From a virus, in the IMG/VR virus record IMGVR_UViG_3300021420_000300, positions 1 through 24,790 of that record: 24,790 bases of DNA. The stretch is one strand, 5' to 3'. A model generated the notes under the pieces. The model worked only from the letters and a program-made list of their open reading frames with translations. It was not told the origin of the DNA and did no database searches. Of the stretch, positions 5,207 to 11,151 are shown piece after piece. Positions within the stretch are counted from its first letter, which is position 1. Each line of letters opens with the position of its first letter. The position numbers and the translations under genes are program-made.

Positions 5207-5796
5207 GGACACTTTCTCCCGCTCAACGTCAAGATTTGTGGCCGCTCGACCGTGGCGTCTCCACATTGCGTCGGGCAAGGCAATATGTCTGGAAAGAGCT
5301 AAAGTCGCTTAAATCGGAGGACCCTCTACCAAGAACCGCCCATTTAAGGCCTATAGAGCGTCTCCAAGGATCGAACTCGCTCAATCCACTCCATGAAGAG
5401 ACTCAAAGTGACATCCCTTTTGGCATAGTTGCAGAAGGTACAAGCAAGAGCGAGGTTGTCAAAGTCGTCGCTCCCGCCATGGGAACGCGGAACGATGTGG
5501 TCAACGGAGGCGGTATCAATCGTCACAGCAGAGCCGCAATACCAGCATCTCCAGCCAAATCGTCCAGACAACCTAAAAATCAATCGACGGTAGCTAAGTT
5601 GCAGAGCGCGGTTCCTGTTGTTCCGCTTTTTGAAAGACATAACGCGATGATAGCAGAGGAAGCGGCACTTCTAGAGGCGTTCCACCTACTTCACCGACTC
5701 CAAGGAGAGCGTTCGAGGGATGTCGTCCAGATTCGGTACTTCGAGGGCCAGGAGTCTATCGGCAGGCTGGCACAGGTGAGAAATGGCCGAAAATGA
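5203..5796 (+). CDS. Hypothetical protein, probably interrupted by an antisense HNH gene
   Basis: The start overlaps the previous stop as ATGA. The first roughly 45 residues (MRTLSPAQRQDLWPLDRGVS onward) and the last roughly 49 (from the ATG at 5650, including RDVVQIRYFEG) look like protein. The central 100 codons are simply the reverse strand of an HNH nuclease gene and have shadow-like composition. The likely history is one host gene split by insertion of the nuclease, with the frame left open by chance, or two separate small genes. RDVVQIRYFEG resembles the helix of sigma-like or RinA/ArpU-type regulators, but no complete helix-turn-helix follows. Confidence 0.4.
   Translation: MRTLSPAQRQDLWPLDRGVSTLRRARQYVWKELKSLKSEDPLPRTAHLRPIERLQGSNSLNPLHEETQSDIPFGIVAEGTSKSEVVKVVAPAMGTRNDVVNGGGINRHSRAAIPASPAKSSRQPKNQSTVAKLQSAVPVVPLFERHNAMIAEEAALLEAFHLLHRLQGERSRDVVQIRYFEGQESIGRLAQVRNGRK
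5344..5640 (-). CDS. HNH endonuclease, free-standing and antisense to its neighbours
   Basis: This 98-aa protein has a complete HNH fold pattern: C32-x2-C35, the catalytic DHIVPRSHGG (D47, H48), D60-N61, and the second zinc pair C66-x2-C69 followed by N70 and K73. Family knowledge: such enzymes cut DNA, and free-standing ones in phages often act as homing endonucleases. It is the only minus-strand gene in the + strand arm and has no clear Shine-Dalgarno site. The surrounding + strand frame stays open through it, suggesting insertion into a pre-existing gene. Its target and activity cannot be seen from the sequence. Confidence 0.8.
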   Translation of the reverse strand: MSFKKRNNRNRALQLSYRRLIFRLSGRFGWRCWYCGSAVTIDTASVDHIVPRSHGGSDDFDNLALACTFCNYAKRDVTLSLFMEWIERVRSLETLYRP

Positions 5797-6010
5797 CGAT
5801 TGGCGGCAGGTCCATCAAGAGCTTCCGCGCATTATCTATGATCGGTTAATGGTTCAAATGAAGCGACTTGCGCTTGTTAACGGGATCAATCCGGAGGGTT
5901 TCGTAGCGGATTCGAAGTTTGCCCAAGCGGTCGGCCCGAGGGTCGAGACGTGGGAATGCCTGCTGTTGCTACTCGAACGAACGGAAAGCGATGACGTATT
6001 ACGAGTGTGA
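5783..6010 (+). CDS. Hypothetical protein, 75 aa
   Basis: The start has a good AGGTGAG two bases before the ATG and overlaps the preceding frame by 14 bases. The product is largely helical (QELPRIIYDRLMVQMKRLAL, then a segment ending ETWECLLLLLER). No known domain is recognised. Its stop overlaps a GTG (GTGA) that may begin the HNH gene, and a zinc-knuckle peptide starts inside its last codons at 5991. It belongs to the coupled small-gene run between the replication genes and rusA. Confidence 0.65.
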   Translation: MAENDDWRQVHQELPRIIYDRLMVQMKRLALVNGINPEGFVADSKFAQAVGPRVETWECLLLLLERTESDDVLRV

Positions 6011-6089
6011 CCCGAAAGCGCCACAATTGCGACTTGGAGCGGACTGCCAATGCCCGATTTGCGGACAAGCGATCTTACTGGACCCATGA
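5991..6089 (+). CDS. Tiny zinc-knuckle protein, 32 aa
   Basis: GGAAAG lies four bases before the ATG. The peptide contains MTYYECDPKAPQLRLG and then CQCPICGQ, a CxCPxCG metal knuckle like those of other very small phage proteins. It overlaps both the previous gene and the N-terminal region of the HNH frame. If it is real, the HNH gene more likely starts at the internal ATG at 6118. Small size keeps confidence moderate. Confidence 0.45.
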   Translation: MTYYECDPKAPQLRLGADCQCPICGQAILLDP

Positions 6090-6318
6090 CGAGCATGAAT
6101 TTCTATTCGGGGACGATATGCGTAGTCGGCGGCAAGAGGTTTACGACCGGGATCAAGGCCGATGCCGGAAATGCGATGACCCTGTAGGATGGAATGAGGC
6201 TCATATGCACCACATCCAGGGAGGGTTGGTTGGCCGGTGCTCCTGTATGCATAACCTCGAAATTCTATGCCGGAAGTGCCATCTACTCGGGGAGCACGTT
6301 CAGGTCAGGCTTCGATGA
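6007..6318 (+). CDS. HNH endonuclease
   Basis: Counting from the GTG at 6007, the core is VYDRDQGRC with C53-x2-C56, then EAHMHHIQGG (H68, H69), a second Cys pair C78/C80, N83, and C88-x2-C91-H92. The order Cys pair, His-His, Asn, Cys pair-His is the HNH/beta-beta-alpha metal nuclease arrangement. Two starts are possible: the GTG that overlaps the previous stop (GTGA), or the ATG at 6118, which keeps the whole domain and has GGGGA upstream. The gene ends in an ATGA overlap with the RusA gene, so it may act with DNA processing or packaging, where phages often use HNH nucleases. That role is inference. Confidence 0.75.
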   Translation: MTRKRHNCDLERTANARFADKRSYWTHDEHEFLFGDDMRSRRQEVYDRDQGRCRKCDDPVGWNEAHMHHIQGGLVGRCSCMHNLEILCRKCHLLGEHVQVRLR

Positions 6319-6692
6319 GGGAATTCAAGGTCAAGCCCGCAGGCATCAGCTTCTCGGTTCCGGCTGTGCCGCCATCGGGGAACGCATACGTTCGTCACAC
6401 ACGCACGGGCCGACACTATGTGACCGAGGAAGCCGAACAGTTCAAGCGCCTGGTTCTGGCGATTGCAAACTCAAAGAAACTGGTCATCCGATGGAAGCGT
6501 TATGGCGTCGAAGTTTCGATCTTCCTCGGAAAGAAACAGAAGGGCGACCTCGACAACTTCGCAAAAGTCACCCTGGATTCTCTGGTTTATGCGGCCATCA
6601 TCGACTCGGACGCGAAGATCACGAACTTGCGCATGTTGAAGGCTCGGGACATTGCCAATCCGAGGACGGTGATTTCGGTATGGGCCGAATAG
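6315..6692 (+). CDS. rusA: RusA-type Holliday junction resolvase
   Basis: The 125-aa product matches the length of RusA (about 120 aa) and has its acidic catalytic pattern. KGDLDNFAKVTLDSL carries D78, D80 and K84, and D99 follows in IIDSDAKIT. The spacing is the same as the D70, D72, K76 and D91 residues of E. coli RusA. The N-terminal P-x2-PSGNAYVRHTR resembles the usual 'PxSxNxxYR' entry strand. Family role: cutting of four-way DNA junctions, as a dimer, during phage recombination and before packaging. The ATG at 6315 overlaps the HNH stop as ATGA; an upstream in-frame ATG (6267) lies inside the HNH gene and is rejected. Confidence 0.88.
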   Translation: MREFKVKPAGISFSVPAVPPSGNAYVRHTRTGRHYVTEEAEQFKRLVLAIANSKKLVIRWKRYGVEVSIFLGKKQKGDLDNFAKVTLDSLVYAAIIDSDAKITNLRMLKARDIANPRTVISVWAE

Positions 6693-6715
6693 GGCCGGGA
6701 AAGGGACAGATCGAC

Positions 6716-6919
6716 ATGAACCAACCGTTAGGTGTTTCTCTGGGATGGATTCGCTGTGTCGATATATTGCCTCCTGATGGCGTTCCGGTGCCGACGAAAA
6801 TCGACGACGCCAAAGGCTGCCGCAACGAACAGGACCTCAAGCGGCAGGGCAATCTATGGTTCGTCCCGGATGGCTCGATATATGTCTATTACACGCCGAC
6901 GCATTGGAGGCCGCTGTGA
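6716..6919 (+). CDS. DUF551-type phage protein, 67 aa
   Basis: The protein begins MNQPLGVSLGWIRCVDILPP and ends YYTPTHWRPL. The W-I-x-V-x-D-x-LP opening and final THW-x-PL are the hallmarks of DUF551, a small family of unknown function common in phage early regions. AGGGACAG lies upstream of this ATG; an in-frame ATG at 6680 is also possible but lies inside rusA. The end overlaps the next gene's GTG start (GTGA). Confidence 0.7.
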   Translation: MNQPLGVSLGWIRCVDILPPDGVPVPTKIDDAKGCRNEQDLKRQGNLWFVPDGSIYVYYTPTHWRPL

Positions 6920-7302
6920 CGCCCGACCCGCTTGAGCCGTTGAGGGAGATGATCGAGAAGTGGACACCGGAACAGTTGGCTGAAAAGTTCCATGAGACCT
7001 ATGAGCGATTGGCTCCGAGCTTCGGCTATTCAACTCGAAAAGCCAGCCGCGTTCCGTGGCGTGAGGTTCCGACTGACAATCGAAACTTGATGATTGCTGT
7101 CTGCGGAGAAATGCTCAAGCCACTCGCCGCCGCACTCCCGGCGCTCGAAGAGGCGATGGCCGCTCAGGATGCGTGTATCGAGGCGATGCAAGAGCCGATG
7201 GCTTGCGGCCACTTCGCGGTCAATCTACAGCCGTTCGACTCGGGCCATGAGATATGCATCGTCTGCGCCGAGCGCGATGCGGCTCGCGGGGAAAAGTGCT
7301 GA
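6916..7302 (+). CDS. Hypothetical phage protein with C-terminal Cys cluster, 128 aa
   Basis: The GTG start overlaps the DUF551 gene's stop. The conserved-looking segment is VPWREVPTDNRNLMIAVCGE, of the 'W..(l/v)p..nr.lmi.v..e.l' kind seen in phage proteins of unknown function. The C terminus has CGH and CIVC, a possible metal site. The protein is mostly helical. Its TGA is overlapped by a GTG at 7296 that begins the amber-interrupted gene. No biochemical role can be given. Confidence 0.65.
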   Translation: MTPDPLEPLREMIEKWTPEQLAEKFHETYERLAPSFGYSTRKASRVPWREVPTDNRNLMIAVCGEMLKPLAAALPALEEAMAAQDACIEAMQEPMACGHFAVNLQPFDSGHEICIVCAERDAARGEKC

Positions 7303-7472
7303 TATAGACCGTTAGGCAATCTTCGTACGGGCACGTTTGCCTTGCAGTTAGCACAGCCGATGGCAGCCGCTTCCCGCACTTTTACGATGAAGGAGTTTCG
7401 ACGGCTTGCGTATCGAGTCGCATTCTCGCCCTCGACCCATCTGCGGTGAAGGCGGCTGAGGAGCAGCGATGA
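7296..7472 (+). pseudogene. Small gene interrupted by an in-frame amber codon
   Basis: A GTG at 7296 overlaps the previous stop, like its neighbours, and has GCGGGG just upstream. The frame reads M-L-I, then TAG (7305-7307), then stays open for 54 codons with protein-like content such as FPHFYDEGVSTACVSSRILA and the ending KAAEEQR. It closes in an ATGA overlap with the next gene. No canonical start exists after the TAG that would keep the conserved part. TAG is a normal stop elsewhere in this window (for example after the ligase gene), so reassignment is unlikely. A nonsense mutation, or a low level of readthrough, is the simplest reading. Confidence 0.5.
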
Positions 7473-7696
7473 GTGTATCGAGACAACAATTGTTGACAGA
7501 CCTGAAAAAGCTCTCAGACAAAGGTGAATTGTTGAACTGTGCGATCACGAAGGCCATCGACGAAAATCCCTGCGATTACCAAGAAGTATTTCGCATCCTC
7601 CGAGAGCAATTAAAATTTATGCGTCGGGCCGAGCGGACTGAGTTTGGATCGCCAAAACGCCGCAAGTCTCGGGCGGCTGAGGAGCACAAACGATGA
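7469..7696 (+). CDS. Hypothetical protein, 75 aa
   Basis: The ATG overlaps the previous frame's TGA and is preceded by GAGGAG. The protein is helical and basic at the end (LKKLSDKGELLNCAITKAID, then RRKSRAAEEHKR). The last codons and the following ribosome site form one copy of a 24-bp sequence repeated at 8051-8074. No family is recognised. It is part of a row of tiny coupled genes whose products end in nearly the same residues, which points to duplication or shuffling of a gene-boundary module. Confidence 0.6.
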   Translation: MSVSRQQLLTDLKKLSDKGELLNCAITKAIDENPCDYQEVFRILREQLKFMRRAERTEFGSPKRRKSRAAEEHKR

Positions 7697-7698
7697 CC
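7675..7698 (+). repeat. 24-bp gene-junction repeat, copy 1
   Basis: This stretch is identical to 8051-8074. It holds GGCTGAGGAGCACAAACG followed by ATGACC, that is, the end codons of one gene, a Shine-Dalgarno sequence and the start of the next. A shorter, diverged relative (GGCTGAGGAGCAGCGATGA) lies at 7454-7472. Confidence 0.85.
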
Positions 7699-7890
7699 GA
7701 CAAAATAATCGACACTGAGCGATGCGAGGGCCTCTACGTTTCGTTCACGCTGCCGAACGATGGGCAGCACACTCCGGTATTAATCGAGCGTGTCAACGGC
7801 GATTGCACTGTCACGAAGTTCATCATTGCGAGAGACGAAGCCAGAAAACTGATCGTCCAACTCAGGGAACTGTTACTGGAGGGACCATGA
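7693..7890 (+). CDS. Hypothetical protein, 65 aa
   Basis: The gene starts in an ATGA overlap and ends in another with the 7887 gene. The product (MTDKIIDTERCEGLYVSFTL onward) has alternating hydrophobic residues suggesting a small beta-sheet protein, followed by a helix (RDEARKLIVQLRELL). No motif identifies a function. Coupling on both sides makes it likely to be expressed with the surrounding run of genes. Confidence 0.6.
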   Translation: MTDKIIDTERCEGLYVSFTLPNDGQHTPVLIERVNGDCTVTKFIIARDEARKLIVQLRELLLEGP

Positions 7891-8072
7891 AAGATACACT
7901 CAGAAGTGCATTACATGACTTATCCAAATTACAAGTCCGATTTGCCAAGTTTGCTGAACGCGAAGCGGACCCGACGAATCGCGGTATCCTGAATAGCTTG
8001 TTCAACGAGTCGGCTATTGGAACCGCCAACGCTGGCATCAACAGTTTTCGGGCTGAGGAGCACAAACGATGA
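7887..8072 (+). CDS. Hypothetical protein, 61 aa
   Basis: The ATG at 7887 overlaps the previous stop (ATGA). A longer in-frame start at 7722 lies wholly inside the previous gene and is rejected. The protein is helical (LRSALHDLSKLQVRFAKFAE) and ends FRAEEHKR, almost the same as the RAAEEHKR ending of the 7469 gene, because both share the 24-bp junction repeat. The function is unknown. Confidence 0.6.
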   Translation: MKDTLRSALHDLSKLQVRFAKFAEREADPTNRGILNSLFNESAIGTANAGINSFRAEEHKR

Positions 8073-8074
8073 CC
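8051..8074 (+). repeat. 24-bp gene-junction repeat, copy 2
   Basis: This is an exact copy of 7675-7698, again covering the last codons of one gene, the GAGGAG ribosome site and the ATGACC start of the next. The genes before and after the two copies are otherwise unlike each other. Confidence 0.85.
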
Positions 8075-8551
8075 TTTAAGGAGTGGATCGTCACGGTTAA
8101 GCCAACCGGGAATTGGCGCACGGATATGCAACTCGGATATGAAGCCGCGACCGCCGAAGCCGAGAAGCGGGAGGCCGAGGCGCGACGGAAAACTGCAAAA
8201 GACTTTTATAAATTGGCGATCCGAATAAAAAAGCAAGGCCCGTGGCATATTGGGGGATTTCTTGGCGAAGTCTGGGAAGCATGGGAGCGGTCCGAATTAC
8301 GACGTAGCAAGATAGGGCAAGCGGAAGGGAAGTGTGGCAAATCTGCCGGAATTCTGATTGCGGGCGCTTCATCTTATGCTTGCGTACTGCCGAAGGACCA
8401 CCAGCCGAGCACGCATCCCGACGCGATTGACGGCCACCTACGCGGCGGGCGCTGCTTCAAGCACGGCGAGTATATAGGGAAACAGTGTCCTCAGTGGCCC
8501 GGGTGCATTGATCCTATGCATACAGGGCAAGCGGAAGGGAATGAGAAATAG
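8069..8551 (+). CDS. Hypothetical two-part protein with repeat-bounded Cys-rich module, 160 aa
   Basis: The start lies in the junction repeat with GAGGAG upstream. Residues 1-83 are helical and charged (EAATAEAEKREAEARRKTAK and a Trp-rich EVWEAWERSE). Residues 84-155 form a Cys-rich module (KCGK, YACV, RCFKHG, KQCPQWPGC) likely to bind metal. The module is bracketed by an exact 18-bp direct repeat, both copies encoding GQAEG, with a period of 210 bp, so its loss would leave the frame intact. No family is recognised. The N-terminal part resembles small phage accessory proteins only in composition. Confidence 0.6.
   Translation: MTFKEWIVTVKPTGNWRTDMQLGYEAATAEAEKREAEARRKTAKDFYKLAIRIKKQGPWHIGGFLGEVWEAWERSELRRSKIGQAEGKCGKSAGILIAGASSYACVLPKDHQPSTHPDAIDGHLRGGRCFKHGEYIGKQCPQWPGCIDPMHTGQAEGNEK
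8314..8331 (+). repeat. 18-bp direct repeat bounding an in-frame module, copy 1
   Basis: AGGGCAAGCGGAAGGGAA is identical to 8524-8541. The two copies are 210 bp apart, exactly 70 codons. Recombination between them would remove the Cys-rich module without a frameshift. Confidence 0.8.
8524..8541 (+). repeat. 18-bp direct repeat bounding an in-frame module, copy 2
   Basis: This is an exact match to 8314-8331, located just before the stop codon of the same gene. Confidence 0.8.
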
Positions 8552-8615
8552 CCGTAGAGGAAGATTTCCGCAAATGGAAGGCTCGGCACCGCCTGCCGAA
8601 CGATAAAGGAGTCCG

Positions 8616-8810
8616 ATGGCGCTTCCCATCACATCCGAGAAAGCCGCCGCCGACCTCCGGGTCGAGGCCGACAAGCTGATGGAATCGGCCCGGAGGCTGA
8701 TCGTCACCGGAGAACTCGATACGGCGGTCCTGTGTTCGGTGGCTGGCCGGGTTGCCGAGTGCGCCGGGGCCTTGAGGTATATTGCCGACGCCATCGAACT
8801 TCCGAGGTAG
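8616..8810 (+). CDS. Hypothetical helical protein, 64 aa
   Basis: AAAGGAG lies four bases before the ATG. The protein (MALPITSEKAAADLRVEADK onward) is alanine-rich and almost entirely helical, ending LRYIADAIELPR. No domain is recognised. Upstream, 8545-8610 contains a short protein-like stretch in another frame (EEDFRKWKARHRLPNDKG) with no start codon, which may be a gene remnant. Confidence 0.6.
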   Translation: MALPITSEKAAADLRVEADKLMESARRLIVTGELDTAVLCSVAGRVAECAGALRYIADAIELPR

Positions 8811-8833
8811 AATGTCGATAAAGGGTACAAATT

Positions 8834-9472
8834 TTGACCGAATCCCAATATCGAGCCATCAAAGCCGCAATCCTTCTCGGCCTAAGTATTGGCATTGCGG
8901 TGTTTCTGACCGAGACGATTCGGATCGAAATGGACCTACGCTCGAAACTTTATTCCTTGGAACATCCCGTATTACAACTGGCCGGGAACTGGAACGCCGT
9001 TGCCGTTACTTCGAGCCAAGTGCTTTCAAAGGAGCGCAATGCCTTCGACTCCCAACAGCAGTATTATTCCCGCCTAACCGCCAGTACCGATCTGATCTTG
9101 GAGGATGTTCATGCCACGATTCTACCAAAGATCGTCCTATCACTGGACCACGCGAATGATGCCGTGGATGAAATTAGTGGCAATTTTAGCTCTTTGGCTC
9201 ATAGCGGCAGTGTGTCTTTGGGAAGGATGGACCCACTTCTCGATGCCCTGACCGAGAGGGTGAATGATCCCCGTTACGATTCGATCTTGACGAACGCCGA
9301 TCAGTCGATGTCCAGTCTGAACCGGATGATGGCCGATGGAGCAGCCGTTACCGCGAACGCGAAGGTGGTTTCCGACCATTACACGAAGATCATTCTGGCC
9401 CCTGCCTCGAAGATGAAAGCAGGGGTCCTATTTGCGGCAAGCGTGGCAGGCCGATTTCTAAGAATACTTTAG
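8834..9472 (+). CDS. Membrane-anchored protein of unknown function, 212 aa
   Basis: The likely start is TTG at 8834, nine bases after AAAGGG. Residues about 8-28 (AIKAAILLGLSIGIAVFLTE) form one N-terminal transmembrane helix. A long extracytoplasmic helical region rich in Ser, Asp and Asn follows, and a second hydrophobic stretch (VLFAASVAGRFLRIL) closes the protein. Long helical domains with this topology occur in phage membrane proteins and chemoreceptor-like stalks, but no specific family is assigned. It is the last + strand gene of the early arm, and its stop overlaps that of the convergent 9469 gene by four bases. No terminator is visible between them. Confidence 0.65.
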   Translation: MTESQYRAIKAAILLGLSIGIAVFLTETIRIEMDLRSKLYSLEHPVLQLAGNWNAVAVTSSQVLSKERNAFDSQQQYYSRLTASTDLILEDVHATILPKIVLSLDHANDAVDEISGNFSSLAHSGSVSLGRMDPLLDALTERVNDPRYDSILTNADQSMSSLNRMMADGAAVTANAKVVSDHYTKIILAPASKMKAGVLFAASVAGRFLRIL

Positions 9473-9861
9473 GCTGCCACTACTGATGTCTCGGGAGGCG
9501 CGGCTTGGACATTTAGGATTGCCACGACCGCATTCACGATATTCGTAATTTGCGCTTGGTTGTAGTTTAACCCTTCCGCCGACAAGAGTTGGGTTACGGT
9601 CGGACTCACCAAGCTAATGACTTGGGCAAGTTTCTGAGGGCCGGTTCCAGTGGGATTCCCGGCAGCCGCGAATTTCTGCTCAACGGTTGCCACGGCCTGT
9701 TGAATAAGATCGACCGAATTGACGACTCCAGCAATTCCCGCCGCCTGCGCCGGAAAGATGAGGGACGCGAGTGCTGACGCAGCCGGTAAATACTTGACCA
9801 CATCCTGCCATACGACTTTGATGTCATGCCCGATTTTGTCCATCAGTGAAACGAACGTCAT
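9469..9861 (-). CDS. Hypothetical phage protein, 130 aa
   Basis: AAGGAG sits four bases before the ATG on the minus strand. The product has an Ala/Val-rich middle (YLPAASALASLIFPAQAAGI) that could be a weak membrane segment or a buried helix, and a C-terminal helical region (AQITNIVNAVVAILN). It is the last gene of the holin-DUF5675 unit. Possible roles are a lysis accessory or a virion component, but the sequence does not decide. Convergent with the + strand arm. Confidence 0.6.
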   Translation of the reverse strand: MTFVSLMDKIGHDIKVVWQDVVKYLPAASALASLIFPAQAAGIAGVVNSVDLIQQAVATVEQKFAAAGNPTGTGPQKLAQVISLVSPTVTQLLSAEGLNYNQAQITNIVNAVVAILNVQAAPPETSVVAA

Positions 9862-9873
9862 AAATCTCCTTTT

Positions 9874-10284
9874 TTAACCCGTGATTGTGATGTTGACCGC
9901 TTCGCCCGCCGAGATTGCATTGTCAAATTCCAGATTGAACTCGTCGAAGGCTTCCTGACTTTTCCCGATCTCTGTCTCCGAAATTCGCAACCGTCCAATG
10001 CCCATGCAGCCCAAAATATCCTTGGGTAGATTAGCAACGTGTATTTCGATCTCCGTGCGTCCCGGAACCTCGGTGATATGGGGCATCATACGGTCGAAGT
10101 GTCCCGACCAAAGCCGCATTACAGGGTACGTCCCGGCAGGGATGCAGGTCTTGTTGGGCACGTTCGGCTGGCCTTCGAAGGTTTCCGGCAGTTCGAGCGA
10201 GAAGTAGCGTTGCTGACCGTCAATTGAAAATGTGCCGGTGATCCCGGCATCCGTCTTCCACATCCGAACGACGGCGATTTCCAT
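9874..10284 (-). CDS. DUF5675 family protein (lysis-cassette enzyme candidate)
   Basis: The start is the ATG one base after the TGA of the 55-aa membrane protein gene; GGAG lies nine bases upstream. The 136-aa protein has the DUF5675 signature: KTCIPAGTYPV at about 45-55, VPGRTEIEIHVAN at about 73-85, and DILGCMGIG with H82 and C93. An isolated His followed by a GC motif about ten residues later recalls L,D-transpeptidase (YkuD) active sites. That is only a by-eye analogy. Placed downstream of a holin-like gene and with no lysozyme or amidase visible in the window, it is the best candidate for the cell-wall-acting protein. Confidence 0.7.
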   Translation of the reverse strand: MEIAVVRMWKTDAGITGTFSIDGQQRYFSLELPETFEGQPNVPNKTCIPAGTYPVMRLWSGHFDRMMPHITEVPGRTEIEIHVANLPKDILGCMGIGRLRISETEIGKSQEAFDEFNLEFDNAISAGEAVNITITG

Positions 10285-10285
10285 T

Positions 10286-10453
10286 TCAGTAGGCTCCGAC
10301 CAAGTGCAAGATGATTGCCGCCCCAATGCCAATGACGATTAGAGTCACAACGAGAGTTCGAACCTTCCGTTCCTTGACCTTGGCCTCGAATTCCCTCTTC
10401 GAAGAGAACTGCTTGGCCGGTTCCGGATTCCAATCCTCGAAATCGTGGCTCAT
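10286..10453 (-). CDS. Small single-pass membrane protein, 55 aa
   Basis: This gene is coupled on both sides. Its ATG overlaps the holin-like gene's TGA (ATGA), and its own TGA is followed after one base by the next ATG. The product starts MSHDFEDWNPEPAKQFSSKR, then a basic charged stretch (KVKERKVR), and ends in one C-terminal transmembrane helix (TLVVTLIVIGIGAAIILHL). A soluble N-terminal part with a C-terminal anchor suits a holin partner, antiholin or lysis regulator. That is inferred from context only. Confidence 0.7.
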   Translation of the reverse strand: MSHDFEDWNPEPAKQFSSKREFEAKVKERKVRTLVVTLIVIGIGAAIILHLVGAY

Positions 10454-10830
10454 GGCTTTATGGGTGCTGGCAGTGGGTTCGCAACTTCGGGAACCGAAAC
10501 CTTGTTATAGACAAGCTGATACCAGCCGTGTTGCAAAACGTACTGACCGGCCCAACGCCACAAGAATTGAGCCAAGATGGAAAGAGGTGGGATATTCAAA
10601 ATCAGTTGGTATTGCACTCCGCTCGGGAGGGTGCCGCCTGTATGCCACGCATAGTTGATTCCGGTGTGGGCGGCAAGCGCACCGAAGATACTGACGATCC
10701 GTTTCGTCCAGACCTGTCCTTCATTTTGGAGCCACGGGAACCACTTGGCATTTTTGAGGACTTGGATGATCCAAACGACAAGTGCCGCCGACGTGAAGTG
10801 AGAGAAGAGTACGGACGCTGATGGGTCCAC
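10450..10830 (-). CDS. Putative holin, 126 aa
   Basis: The GTG start has AGGAGG at an ideal spacing. Three hydrophobic segments are visible: about 9-26 (FSHFTSAALVVWIIQVL), 45-62 (RIVSIFGALAAHTGINYA) and 78-97 (LILNIPPLSILAQFLWRW). A Pro-rich soluble tail follows. Size, several membrane helices and position at the head of a small unit with a second membrane protein and DUF5675 all fit a holin that permeabilises the inner membrane. No sequence family is recognised, so the call rests on topology and neighbours. Confidence 0.6.
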   Translation of the reverse strand: MDPSASVLFSHFTSAALVVWIIQVLKNAKWFPWLQNEGQVWTKRIVSIFGALAAHTGINYAWHTGGTLPSGVQYQLILNIPPLSILAQFLWRWAGQYVLQHGWYQLVYNKVSVPEVANPLPAPIKP

Positions 10831-10902
10831 TAATACCTCCTACGAACCAACTGTCCACTATTAGACAGACCGAGTTTCGGCTTCTGAACTACCCTTCTCG
10901 CT

Positions 10903-11151
10903 ATGCTCCACTGCGGCAATCTCTGCTCGCTCTGCTCTCATCTAATTGATCTGCACGATGACGAGGGCTGTACGCTCACCGGTTGCGCGTGCGGCGTACC
11001 CGGAATCCAAGAAACCTCACTCTTCAGACTCCTCGGAGGCGCATATGAACGAATCGGCACCATTACACCTGATCTGTATTGTGATCGCGCTGGTGCTATT
11101 CGGGTTCGCGGGTTTCGGCTGGCCCGCCCCGGTAGAACCGTACCGGGTTAA
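10903..11151 (+). CDS. Small Cys-rich protein on the + strand inside the lysis region
   Basis: The N-terminal 35 residues (MLHCGNLCSLCSHLIDLHDD, then CTLTGCACG) carry seven Cys and several His in a C-x2-C-x-H-x4-H...C-x4-C-x-C order, the same kind of tiny zinc protein as the 5066 gene. The frame runs to 11151, but the last half overlaps the 11045 gene and looks shadow-like, so a natural shorter form may have been extended. No clear ribosome site is seen. Together with the 11045 gene it forms a + strand island between minus-strand genes. Confidence 0.45.
   Translation: MLHCGNLCSLCSHLIDLHDDEGCTLTGCACGVPGIQETSLFRLLGGAYERIGTITPDLYCDRAGAIRVRGFRLARPGRTVPG

Noticed and set aside
6086-6187. 33-aa frame starting MTSMNFYSGTICVV
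   Set aside because: It overlaps the conserved HNH core in a different frame and carries no recognisable motif.
6194-6715. Long N-terminal extension of the DUF551 frame
   Set aside because: It covers the HNH and RusA genes in another frame and has shadow-like composition. DUF551 begins normally near MNQPLGVSLGW.
7360-7449. 29-aa open frame MAAASRTFTMKEFRRLAYR...
   Set aside because: It is a shadow of the more convincing amber-interrupted frame that ends in an ATGA overlap with the next gene.
9440-9500. Bidirectional terminator between the two convergent arms
   Set aside because: The stop codons overlap by four bases and no GC-rich hairpin with a T tract lies nearby.
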